DNA from: Clostridia bacterium
GTDB lineage: Bacteria > Bacillota > Clostridia > Oscillospirales > CAG-272
Reading direction: 5' to 3'
Length of the DNA: 12,480 bases
NCBI GenBank assembly: GCA_017629395.1
Contig: JAGBXH010000044.1
Span: forward strand, 1-12,480
Positions 5,872 to 12,480 of the stretch are shown in pieces. Position numbers and translations under genes: made by a program. The first letter of the stretch is position 1. The number at the start of each line of letters is the position of its first letter. The notes beneath the pieces were generated by a model. That model was not told the origin of the DNA and did no database searches. It saw only the letters and a program-made list of their open reading frames with translations.

Positions 5872-6378
5872 ATGAACATTTTTAAGAAGCTTGCTAAGGA
5901 TCCCGAGCCCGAAGAATTTCTGGATGACGGCTACGACAACGGCTACTACGAGGAGTTTCCCAAGGATGAGGGTCTGGTAACCGATGACGCGGTGATCGAG
6001 GAGGTTGCTACCGTTGAGGAAGCTGTAGAGGATCAGCCCGAGATGCGTGAGCCTGCGCCTCTTCCCAAGAAGCCCATTGCTCCCGCAAAGCCTGCTGTCA
6101 AGTATTACGCTCCCGCAGAGCTGATTGACAGACAGAAGGCTGTTGCAAAGCTGGCAGAGGGCTACATAGTCATGCTCCTTGACGTGGATACGCTGGAGAA
6201 GGACGTGTTCCTGCGCTTCTTTGACTACGTCATGGGTGCGGTACAGGCATTGGAGGGTGACGTTCGCAGAATCAATAAGTCTACCTTGATGCTGATTCCT
6301 TACGGTGCAAACGTAGACGATATTGACGAGGACGAGCTTGCACAGGCTTCCGAGGAGCAGGACGAGGAGCAGGAATAA
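5872..6378 (+). CDS. sepF: Cell division protein SepF
   Basis: SepF tethers FtsZ filaments to the membrane and shapes the division septum. The 168-residue protein has a short N-terminal stretch MNIFKKLAKD that could be the membrane-binding helix, then an acidic, proline-rich linker (about 11-78), then the globular SepF domain (about 79-148). The domain includes YYAPAELIDRQKAVAKLAEG, IVMLLDVDTLEKD, RFFDYVMGAVQALEGDVRRI and TLMLIPYG. It ends with a very acidic tail (EDELAQASEEQDEEQE), longer than in Bacillus. In the known structure the domain dimerises and binds the FtsZ tail. AGGAGG (5860-5865) with 6 bases to the ATG is one of the best ribosome binding sites here, consistent with high output. 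It is followed by yggT, as ylmF is by ylmG. Confidence 0.95.
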   Translation: MNIFKKLAKDPEPEEFLDDGYDNGYYEEFPKDEGLVTDDAVIEEVATVEEAVEDQPEMREPAPLPKKPIAPAKPAVKYYAPAELIDRQKAVAKLAEGYIVMLLDVDTLEKDVFLRFFDYVMGAVQALEGDVRRINKSTLMLIPYGANVDDIDEDELAQASEEQDEEQE

Positions 6379-6402
6379 TCAGACGAAACGGAGGCTTTTG
6401 CG

Positions 6403-6684
6403 TTGGATATCTTTTTGTACGTGCTGATCAACACGGCTTCGTTGTTGATCGATGCCATTACCATACTGATGTTCATACGCGCCATCTTTTCCTGGTTTCC
6501 CACCGAGAGCCCGGGAAAGCTGCAGCTGGTCATCCATCACATGACCGAGCCCTGCATTGCACCGGTGCGTAAGTTCTTGTGGAAAATGGGCTGGTTTCAG
6601 GGACTGCCGATCGATATGTCCTTTATGGTCACATATCTTCTGCTGATGGTTTTGCGATTTTCCCTGATGTTTGCGGGTGTATGA
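6403..6684 (+). CDS. yggT: YggT/YlmG family membrane protein
   Basis: A 93-residue protein with two hydrophobic segments, about 4-30 (VLINTASLLIDAITILMFI) and about 70-92 (SFMVTYLLLMVLRFSLMF), joined by a conserved loop. The loop carries RAIFSWFP, the TEPCIAPVRK pattern and IDMS, the signature of the YggT family. Members sit next to sepF in Firmicutes and have been tied to envelope or division functions and osmotic tolerance, with no defined biochemistry. The start is TTG at 6403: CGGAGG (6389-6394) lies 8 bases before it and no in-frame ATG is nearby upstream. Its stop overlaps the ylmH start as ATGA. Confidence 0.93.
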   Translation: MDIFLYVLINTASLLIDAITILMFIRAIFSWFPTESPGKLQLVIHHMTEPCIAPVRKFLWKMGWFQGLPIDMSFMVTYLLLMVLRFSLMFAGV

Positions 6685-7466
6685 GTATGCAGACGCCGAG
6701 CACGCAAAACGACATTCTGTATGCAAAGCTTCGGGATATGACGCTGCGCGCGGAGAGAGGAATTTGGTGTTGCAGCCATTTTCTGTCGCCGCGCGAGGCG
6801 CGTCTGGCTTGCGAGTACGTCAGACTTTGCAAGGCGGACGTTTACTGTGCGCTCGAGGGCGGGTACGCGGACGCGGAGCGCGTCAAGCTGTTTCTTTTAC
6901 CCGATTTTATGAGCGAGCCCGAATATCTTGCCCCTCTGGCAGAGGAGAAAATGTGCCTTTTGCGCATAAAAGGGGGCGGATTTTGCACGCTGACCCATCG
7001 TGATTACCTTGGGTCGCTGTTAGCGCTGGGTATTGAGCGGCACGTGCTGGGAGATCTGGTGGTGCTGGATGATCACAGCGCGCTCTTGTTTTGCGATGCA
7101 GACATTGCACCCTATATCTGTGCCGAGCTTGTGCGCGTCGGCAAGGATGGCGTAAAGATCGAGCGGTTGCCGTGGGACACACCCGTGGAGCTGCCCGAGC
7201 GATATAAAAGTATGAGTGATACCGTGGCGTCCGCACGCTTTGATTGCGTGGCGGCTGCTTTGGCGGGGCTTTCGCGCGAAAAGGCACAGCTGCTCATCCG
7301 CGCGGGGGAATGCACGGTGGACTATGAGCCCTGCGATAAGTGTGACAAGGTGATCGATCCCCCTTGTGTGATCTCCTTGCGCGGATACGGAAAATTCCGT
7401 ATCGACGACCTCGGCATGCAGACCAAAAAGGGGAGATTGCGTCTTTTGGCGCGTAAATATATTTAA
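6681..7466 (+). CDS. ylmH: S4-domain RNA-binding protein YlmH
   Basis: A 261-residue protein, close to the usual YlmH length. Residues 20-170 carry the family's N-terminal and middle blocks, including FLSPREARLA (34-43), GGYADAERVKLFLLPDF (60-76), THRDYLGSLLALGIERHVLGD (105-125) and APYICAELVRVG (143-154). The C-terminal S4 domain (about 183-245) has AALAGLSREKAQLLIRAGE and VISLRGYGKFR. S4 domains bind structured RNA, and Bacillus YlmH has been linked to ribosome-associated quality control. The ATG at 6681 overlaps the yggT stop by 4 bases and the ribosome binding site is weak, so translation is likely coupled. In Bacillus divIVA would come next; here ileS follows after 43 bases. Confidence 0.94.
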   Translation: MSMQTPSTQNDILYAKLRDMTLRAERGIWCCSHFLSPREARLACEYVRLCKADVYCALEGGYADAERVKLFLLPDFMSEPEYLAPLAEEKMCLLRIKGGGFCTLTHRDYLGSLLALGIERHVLGDLVVLDDHSALLFCDADIAPYICAELVRVGKDGVKIERLPWDTPVELPERYKSMSDTVASARFDCVAAALAGLSREKAQLLIRAGECTVDYEPCDKCDKVIDPPCVISLRGYGKFRIDDLGMQTKKGRLRLLARKYI

Positions 7467-7509
7467 CATCGAAAATAATTTTTTTTACACATAAAGGAGC
7501 TATCAAGTT

Positions 7510-10296
7510 ATGGCTAAGGATTACACAAGTACGCTGAATTTGCCCAGCACCTCGTTTGCCATGCGTGCAAATCTGCCGCAGCGCGAGCCCGAGATGCTCA
7601 AGTACTGGGAGAATATGGATCTGTATGCTCGTCTGCAGGAGCAGAATGCGGACAAGCCCGCTTTCATTCTGCATGACGGCCCTCCCTTCTCCAACGGCAA
7701 TATTCATATGGGTACTGCACTCAATAAGATGCTCAAGGACTTTATCAACAAGTATAAGACCATGAGCGGCTATCGCGTTCCCATCGTTCCCGGTTGGGAT
7801 AACCACGGTATGCCCATCGAGTCCGCTATTATCAAGAAGAATAAGCTGGACCATAAGAAGATGCGCCCCTCCGAGTTCCGTACCGCTTGCTACAAGTTTG
7901 CAGAGAAGTACGTGGACATTCAGCGCGGACAGTTCAAGAGACTCGGTGTGCTGGCTGACTGGGAGCACCCCTATCTGACCATGGATCCCAAGTTCGAAGC
8001 CAAGGAGGTTGAGGTCTTTGGCGAGATGTTCAAGAAGGGGTATATTTACAAGGGTCTGAAGCCCGTTTACTGGTGCCCCAAGGACGAAACTGCGCTGGCT
8101 GAGGCAGAGATCGAGTACGCTACCGATACCTGTACCTCTATTTTCGTCAAGTTTGCCGTCAAGGATGACGCAGGCAAGCTCGCAGGCATTTGCGATCTGT
8201 CCAAGACCTATTTCGTGATCTGGACTACCACCACCTGGACGCTGCCCGGCAACCTGGCTATCGCGCTCAACCCCGTGGAGAGCTACGTGGTCGTCAAGGC
8301 AGGCGAGGAGTGCTACATTGTAGCAGAGGCACTTTGCGCAAAGACTATGAAGGCAGGCGGTATTGAGGATTACGAGATCCTGGCTGCATTCCCCGGCAAT
8401 ACCTTTGAATATATGAAGGCGCAGCACCCCTTCCTTGACAGAGAATCCCTGATCGTTAACGCAGATTACGTTACCATGGATTCCGGTACGGGCTGTGTAC
8501 ACACCGCGCCCGGCTTTGGTGCGGATGACTATATCACCTGCAAGAGATACGATATTGATATTATCGTGCCCGTGGACGATCGCGGCTACCAGACCGCTGA
8601 CGCAGGCAAGTATGCAGGTCTTTACTATGCACAATCCAACGAGGCAATTCTTGCCGATATGAAGGAAAGCGGCGCACTCTTTGCAAGCGAAGAGATGAGC
8701 CATGAATATCCGCACTGCTGGAGATGTAAATCTCCCATCATCTTCCGCGCAACCCCTCAGTGGTTCTGCTCGGTGGATGCATTCAAGGAAGAGGCTGTTG
8801 CGGCTTGCAAGAGCGTTACCTGGCTGCCCGCATGGGGCGGCGAGAGAATGGCACAGATGGTACGTGACCGTGCCGACTGGTGCATCTCCCGTCAGCGTCA
8901 GTGGGGTCTGCCCATTCCCGTATTCTACTGCGAGGATTGCGGCGAGGTCATTTGTGACGATGCGACCATTGCTAAGGTTGCAGAGGTGTTCGGTGCACAG
9001 GGCTCCAACGCTTGGTGGGATCTGTCCGTAGAAGAGCTGATGCCCCAGGGCTATGCTTGCAAGTGCGGTTGCAAGTCCTTCCGCCGTGAGACTAACACCT
9101 TGGACGGTTGGTTTGACTCCGGTTCCTCCCATATCGCAGTGCTTGAGCAAAGACCCGAGCTGCAGTGGCCCTCTGACGTGTATCTGGAGGGCGGCGACCA
9201 GTACAGAGGCTGGTTCCAGGCAGCACTCCTGACTGCAGTTGGCGCAAAGGGACAGGGCGCACCCTATAAGACCGTTCTGACCCACGGTTGGGTCGTTGAC
9301 GGTGAAGGCAGAGCAATGCACAAGTCGCTTGGCAACGGTGTTGACCCCGACGACGTAGTTAAGAAGTACGGCGGCGACATCGCAAGACTGTGGGCTGCCT
9401 CTACCGATTATCACGCAGACGTTCGCTGCTCGGATAACATCTTCCGTCAGCAGTCCGAGACCTACAGAAAGATCCGTAACACCGCAAGAATTCTGCTTGC
9501 AAACCTCGGCGACTTCAATCCCGATACCGATATGGTGGCATATGAAAATCTGCCCGCGATCGATAAGTGGATCCTTGCCCGCTATAATAAGCTGGTCAAG
9601 GAGGTGCGCGATGCGTTTGACGGCTACGAATTCCATATCGCATACCACGCACTCAATAATTTCTGCACGGTTGACCTGTCCAAGCTGTACGTGGATATCA
9701 CCAAGGACAGAGTATATACCGAGCGCGCAGACAGCGCAGCACGCAGAAGCGCACAGACCGCTATGTATATCATCATTTCCGGCATGACCCGCCTGATGGC
9801 TCCCATTATCAGCTTTACCGCTGAGGAGATCTGGCAGTCCATGCCTCACGGTGCGGCTGACAAAAAGGAGAGCGTATTCCTTTGCGATATGCCTGCTTAC
9901 GATGCAGCCCTGGAAAACGAGGGCACCAACGCATGGGACGATCTGTTTGCACTGCGCGACGACGTCATGAAGGCGCTGGAGCTGGCAAGAGCAGAGAAGC
10001 TGATCGGTAAGTCGCTGGACGCTAAGGTGACTGTTTATACCGAGGATGCAGCTGCATACGCACTGCTGTCCTCCTTTGCAAGTGACCTGGCTACCGTTTA
10101 TATCACCTCGCACGCAGAGGTGGTCAACGGCGCAGCACCCGAGGGCGCAATCGTTGGTGAGGACGGCAGAATTGCCGTGGTCGTTGCTCCCGCAGACGGC
10201 TGCAAGTGTGACCGCTGCTGGGCATACTCCACCAAGGGCATCTCCGAGGGCGAAAACTTCCTTTGCGAGCGTTGCCAAAATATTCTCAGTCTTTGA
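7510..10296 (+). CDS. ileS: Isoleucyl-tRNA synthetase
   Basis: A 928-residue class I synthetase that loads isoleucine onto tRNA-Ile in the cytoplasm. HDGPPFSNGNIHMGTALNK (55-73) holds the HIGH-type signature, here HMGT (66-69). PGWDNHGMPIE follows. The editing domain (about 200-390) has the WTTTTWTLPGNLA and GTGCVHTAPGFGADD blocks. The KMSKS-type loop reads AMHKS (602-606) in GEGRAMHKSLGNGVDP. The anticodon-binding domain ends in a zinc finger with C900, C903, C919 and C922, as in bacterial type 1 IleRS. AAAGGAG (7493-7499) lies 10 bases before the ATG. Both signature motifs deviate from the textbook form; I believe such forms occur in Clostridia, but cannot confirm it. No T-box leader precedes the gene. 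Codon choice is more uniform than in its neighbours, as expected for a highly expressed gene. Confidence 0.98.
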   Translation: MAKDYTSTLNLPSTSFAMRANLPQREPEMLKYWENMDLYARLQEQNADKPAFILHDGPPFSNGNIHMGTALNKMLKDFINKYKTMSGYRVPIVPGWDNHGMPIESAIIKKNKLDHKKMRPSEFRTACYKFAEKYVDIQRGQFKRLGVLADWEHPYLTMDPKFEAKEVEVFGEMFKKGYIYKGLKPVYWCPKDETALAEAEIEYATDTCTSIFVKFAVKDDAGKLAGICDLSKTYFVIWTTTTWTLPGNLAIALNPVESYVVVKAGEECYIVAEALCAKTMKAGGIEDYEILAAFPGNTFEYMKAQHPFLDRESLIVNADYVTMDSGTGCVHTAPGFGADDYITCKRYDIDIIVPVDDRGYQTADAGKYAGLYYAQSNEAILADMKESGALFASEEMSHEYPHCWRCKSPIIFRATPQWFCSVDAFKEEAVAACKSVTWLPAWGGERMAQMVRDRADWCISRQRQWGLPIPVFYCEDCGEVICDDATIAKVAEVFGAQGSNAWWDLSVEELMPQGYACKCGCKSFRRETNTLDGWFDSGSSHIAVLEQRPELQWPSDVYLEGGDQYRGWFQAALLTAVGAKGQGAPYKTVLTHGWVVDGEGRAMHKSLGNGVDPDDVVKKYGGDIARLWAASTDYHADVRCSDNIFRQQSETYRKIRNTARILLANLGDFNPDTDMVAYENLPAIDKWILARYNKLVKEVRDAFDGYEFHIAYHALNNFCTVDLSKLYVDITKDRVYTERADSAARRSAQTAMYIIISGMTRLMAPIISFTAEEIWQSMPHGAADKKESVFLCDMPAYDAALENEGTNAWDDLFALRDDVMKALELARAEKLIGKSLDAKVTVYTEDAAAYALLSSFASDLATVYITSHAEVVNGAAPEGAIVGEDGRIAVVVAPADGCKCDRCWAYSTKGISEGENFLCERCQNILSL

Positions 10297-10305
10297 TATA
10301 TGACC

Positions 10306-10331
10306 AAAGAGGGTCGGCTTCGACCCTCTTT
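10306..10331 (+). terminator. Strong hairpin between ileS and lspA, candidate terminator
   Basis: AAAGAGGGTCG (10306-10316) pairs perfectly with CGACCCTCTTT (10321-10331) around GCTT, starting 10 bases after the ileS stop. The 3' side ends in TTT then GATTATA, so the U-tract is short and termination may be partial. lspA begins 20 bases later with its ribosome binding site outside the stem, so leaky read-through or mRNA processing is as likely as a full stop. Confidence 0.6.
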
Positions 10332-10351
10332 GATTATAGAAAGGATAATGT

Positions 10352-10888
10352 ATGTTATATCTGATCTTATGGGCTGCCATTGCCGCCCTGATCGTGATCG
10401 CGGATCAGGTTACCAAGCTGATCGTGGTGCAAAATATTCCCGAGGGGGAGTCTGTACCGTTTATCGAGGGCGTGCTGCACTGGACGCACATCAAAAACGA
10501 CGGTGCGATATTCGGCTGGTTTGACGATTCGCGCTGGATGTTCATGATACTTTCCACCGTGGGAATCTTAGTCATGATCGGTATGCTTGTGTATTGGGTC
10601 AAAAAAGAGCCCAAGGATAAACTGATGCAAGTCATTCTGACGCTGCTGATCGCGGGCGGTATCGGCAACATGATCGACCGCTGCACGATCGGCGTGGTGA
10701 CCGACTTTATTGATTTCTGCGCATTTCCCGGGCTTTGGAAGTGGATCTTCAACGTAGCAGATTGTGCCGTGACCATTGGCGGCGGCATGATGGTGCTGTG
10801 GCTGGTCTGGTCGTTTATCGTGGAGATCAAAAACAAGGGCGCGCAGAATAAGGAGCAGGATGATGCAAACGCTGACGCTCAGAGTTGA
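10352..10888 (+). CDS. lspA: Lipoprotein signal peptidase (signal peptidase II)
   Basis: LspA is a membrane aspartyl protease that cuts the signal peptide from lipoproteins after lipid attachment. The 178 residues hold four hydrophobic helices (about 2-18, 62-83, 92-108, 138-158). Conserved blocks are ADQVTK (17-22), GNMIDR (105-110), VTDFIDF (116-122) and FNVADCAVTIGGGMM (133-147). D118 and D137 best match the catalytic pair, with D109 also conserved. The tail after residue 158 is hydrophilic, ending EQDDANADAQS, longer than in typical LspA, and this tail coincides with the start of rluD. AAGGA (10341-10345) is 6 bases before the ATG. A second ATG at 10348 is out of frame. Confidence 0.96.
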   Translation: MLYLILWAAIAALIVIADQVTKLIVVQNIPEGESVPFIEGVLHWTHIKNDGAIFGWFDDSRWMFMILSTVGILVMIGMLVYWVKKEPKDKLMQVILTLLIAGGIGNMIDRCTIGVVTDFIDFCAFPGLWKWIFNVADCAVTIGGGMMVLWLVWSFIVEIKNKGAQNKEQDDANADAQS

Positions 10889-11828
10889 CGCTGCCGATGC
10901 AGGCGCGAGAATAGACAAATACCTTTCGGAGCGGGCAGACTTGACCCGCTCCGCTGCGGTCAGACTTTTGGAGGAGGGCGACGTGTCGGTGTGCGGTGCG
11001 TCGGTCTCCAAAAACTATAAGGTCAGGTTGGGCGATGAGATCTCGATCAATTACCCCGAACCTGAGCCCGATACCGCGCTGCCTGAAAATATCCCGCTTG
11101 ACGTGGTGTATGAGGACGCGGATATCATCGTAGTCAACAAGCCCGTTGGCATGGTGGTGCATCCCGCTGCGGGAAATCCGACCGGTACGCTGGTCAACGC
11201 ATTGCTGTATCACTGCAAGGGCAGCCTGTCGGGCATTGGCGGCGTGCTGCGCCCGGGTATTGTGCACCGCATCGATAAGGATACCTCGGGGCTTTTGGTG
11301 GTTGCTAAAAACGACCGCGCGCACCTGCACCTTGCAGAGCAGATCAAGGAGCACTCGGCGCACCGCATTTACCGTGCCGTGTGCGTGGGCAATATCAAGG
11401 AGGACGAGGGCACGATCGATCTGCCCATCGGACGCCATCCCACTGACCGCAAGCGCATGGCGGTCATCCGTGACCCCGACCGTGAAGCGCGCGATGCCGT
11501 CACGCACTACCGCGTGCTGGCAAGATTTGCGGGCAAAGCCGCATGGGGCAATGCCTTTACGTATATTGAATGCCGCTTGGAAACGGGGCGCACCCACCAG
11601 ATCCGCGTGCACATGGCTGCAAAGGGACACCCCTTGCTGGGTGACGACGTTTACGGCGGTGCGAATACGCCGTTCGGCGCACGCCATAAGTCGCTGATCA
11701 CGGGGCAGACTCTGCATGCCTGCGAGCTGCATCTGACGCATCCCACCACGGGCGAGCGCATGCATTTTACCGCGCCCCAGCCCCCCGAAATGACCAAATT
11801 ACTGGAGATTTTGAGCCAAGATGACTGA
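10863..11828 (+). CDS. rluD: 23S rRNA pseudouridine synthase, RluA/RluD family
   Basis: The enzyme isomerises uridines to pseudouridine in large-subunit rRNA, and the Bacillus gene in this position is ylyB. An N-terminal S4 domain (about 14-62, RIDKYLSERADLTRSAAVRL) precedes the catalytic domain. PGIVHRIDKDTSGLLVVAKN (131-150) has the catalytic Asp138. ETGRTHQIRVHMAAKGHPLL is the second family signature. Length is about 321 residues, as usual. Adjacent ATGs stand at 10860 and 10863; AAGGAG (10850-10855) is 7 bases from the second and 4 from the first, so I prefer 10863. Start and ribosome binding site lie inside lspA, overlapping it by 26 bases. RluD is the best fit by domain layout, but family members are hard to separate by sequence alone. 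Confidence 0.9.
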   Translation: MQTLTLRVDAADAGARIDKYLSERADLTRSAAVRLLEEGDVSVCGASVSKNYKVRLGDEISINYPEPEPDTALPENIPLDVVYEDADIIVVNKPVGMVVHPAAGNPTGTLVNALLYHCKGSLSGIGGVLRPGIVHRIDKDTSGLLVVAKNDRAHLHLAEQIKEHSAHRIYRAVCVGNIKEDEGTIDLPIGRHPTDRKRMAVIRDPDREARDAVTHYRVLARFAGKAAWGNAFTYIECRLETGRTHQIRVHMAAKGHPLLGDDVYGGANTPFGARHKSLITGQTLHACELHLTHPTTGERMHFTAPQPPEMTKLLEILSQDD

Positions 11829-12480
11829 TTTCAAGACTGATTTTAACTGCGTTGCCATTGTGACCGACCTGGACGGCACGTATTTTGCCCCGGGCGGTGT
11901 GGAGCATCCCGAGAACGTGCGTGCGATCCGTGAATTTTGCGCACGCGGCGGCTATTTTACCTACGGCACGGGACGCATGCATAAAAATATCTTACGCGCG
12001 TTGCCCGAGTCCGCTACAACGTGCAATCTGCCTGCCGTGGTGGCAAACGGCTCTTATCTGTACGATTTTGCTACGGGCGAGCGGTTGTACCCCACGTCCA
12101 TGCAAACTGCCGACGTGCTGGCGGTCGCGCGTGCCGCAAGAGCGGTCGATCCTACGGTCGGTGTGCGCGTGGTCACCCCCGACGGGTTTATGACCGACGG
12201 TAAGGGTGAGATCATACAGGGAGAGGTCTTGCGTAACCCTCTGGATTTTCCGCACGTGACCGAGATCGACAACTGGACGGCGTGTAACCCTGCCGAGCAA
12301 TGGTTTAAGTTAGTGTTCCGTGCAGAGAAGGCGCAATTGGACGCGCTGCGCCCCGTGCTGCTGAGGGAATTTGGTGATATTTTTGAATTTGCCGTGTCGG
12401 GAGACCGCTTTCTGGAGCTGACGCGCAAGGGCTGCACCAAGGCGAGCGGCGTGCAGAGATTGCGCGATACGTTCGCAGCG
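11821..12480 (+). CDS. HAD-IIB (Cof-type) phosphatase, C-terminus cut by window edge
   Basis: 220 codons from an ATG at 11821 stay open to the window end. The protein has the class IIB HAD motifs: VTDLDGT (14-20) with D16 and D18, TYGTGRMHKN (48-56) with the TGR, VVANGSYLYD (73-82), and TRKGCTKASG (201-210) with the conserved Lys207. The final acidic motif expected further on lies outside the window. Cof-type enzymes dephosphorylate small sugar phosphates or cofactor phosphates in the cytoplasm; the substrate cannot be told. The start overlaps the rluD stop by 8 bases and GGAG (11804-11807) lies 13 bases before the ATG, so translation may be coupled. The lone change from the common DLDGTLL is DLDGTYF, which does not touch the catalytic Asp residues. 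Confidence 0.88.
   Translation, partial: MTDFKTDFNCVAIVTDLDGTYFAPGGVEHPENVRAIREFCARGGYFTYGTGRMHKNILRALPESATTCNLPAVVANGSYLYDFATGERLYPTSMQTADVLAVARAARAVDPTVGVRVVTPDGFMTDGKGEIIQGEVLRNPLDFPHVTEIDNWTACNPAEQWFKLVFRAEKAQLDALRPVLLREFGDIFEFAVSGDRFLELTRKGCTKASGVQRLRDTFAA

Noticed and set aside
6579..6680. Upstream start for ylmH inside yggT
   Set aside because: The extension would overlap yggT by more than 100 bases and is just the shifted yggT reading; the ATG at 6681 with its ATGA overlap is typical.
7384..7403. Palindrome GATACGGAA/TTCCGTATC inside ylmH
   Set aside because: A 9-bp hairpin with a 2-base loop, but it lies in conserved S4-domain codons and one such repeat is expected by chance in a window of this size.
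7294..10380. Open reading frame of 1028 codons on the minus strand opposite ileS
   Set aside because: It mirrors the whole of ileS, shows no domain or motif I recognise, has no fitting ribosome binding site, and is explained by the codon bias of ileS removing stops in the opposite frame. Similar shorter antisense frames face the MBL gene, miaA/HlyD, yggS and rluD.

Overview
The window reads as a chromosomal housekeeping stretch from a Gram-positive bacterium of the class Clostridia, probably an uncultivated gut-type lineage. Three things point there: the gene order yggS(ylmE)-sepF(ylmF)-yggT(ylmG)-ylmH-ileS-lspA-rluD, which is the Firmicutes division-linked ylm cluster; AGGAGG-type ribosome binding sites; and a moderately GC-rich, GC3-leaning codon use. 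I cannot name the genus from sequence alone.

Layout. A partial dapA leaves the window on the minus strand at the left edge. A 290-base divergent region follows; it holds a good sigma-A promoter and an unusually structured leader for queA (tRNA queuosine synthesis). After queA comes a 106-bp palindromic, MITE-like repeat. A near-consensus promoter studded with TGCGCAT repeats then drives a small unit: a RelB/DinJ-type antitoxin with no recognisable toxin next to it, a ComEC-type metallo-beta-lactamase-fold hydrolase, and miaA (tRNA i6A37 synthesis), the last two overlapping by 4 bases.

The ylm-type cluster occupies 3880 to about 12480: a membrane-anchored HlyD-like protein, yggS, sepF, yggT, ylmH, ileS, lspA, rluD and a HAD-IIB phosphatase cut by the window end. 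Short gaps and overlaps suggest one or a few co-transcribed units, but a promoter inside the 3' end of yggS and a strong hairpin between ileS and lspA probably subdivide it. divIVA, which lies between ylmH and ileS in Bacillus, is not present here, and the slot of ylmD in front of yggS is taken by the HlyD-like gene. The common theme is tRNA/rRNA maturation and translation (queA, miaA, ylmH, ileS, rluD) together with division and envelope functions (sepF, yggT, lspA, HlyD-like).

Most of the window is ordinary core genome. The parts that deserve a second look are the queA leader with mutually exclusive pairings and a three-way junction, the MITE-like repeat, the orphan antitoxin with its repeat-operator promoter and MBL partner, the promoter hidden in yggS, and the altered signature motifs of IleRS. 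I saw no obvious new defence or mobile system, no CRISPR array, no tRNA or rRNA gene.
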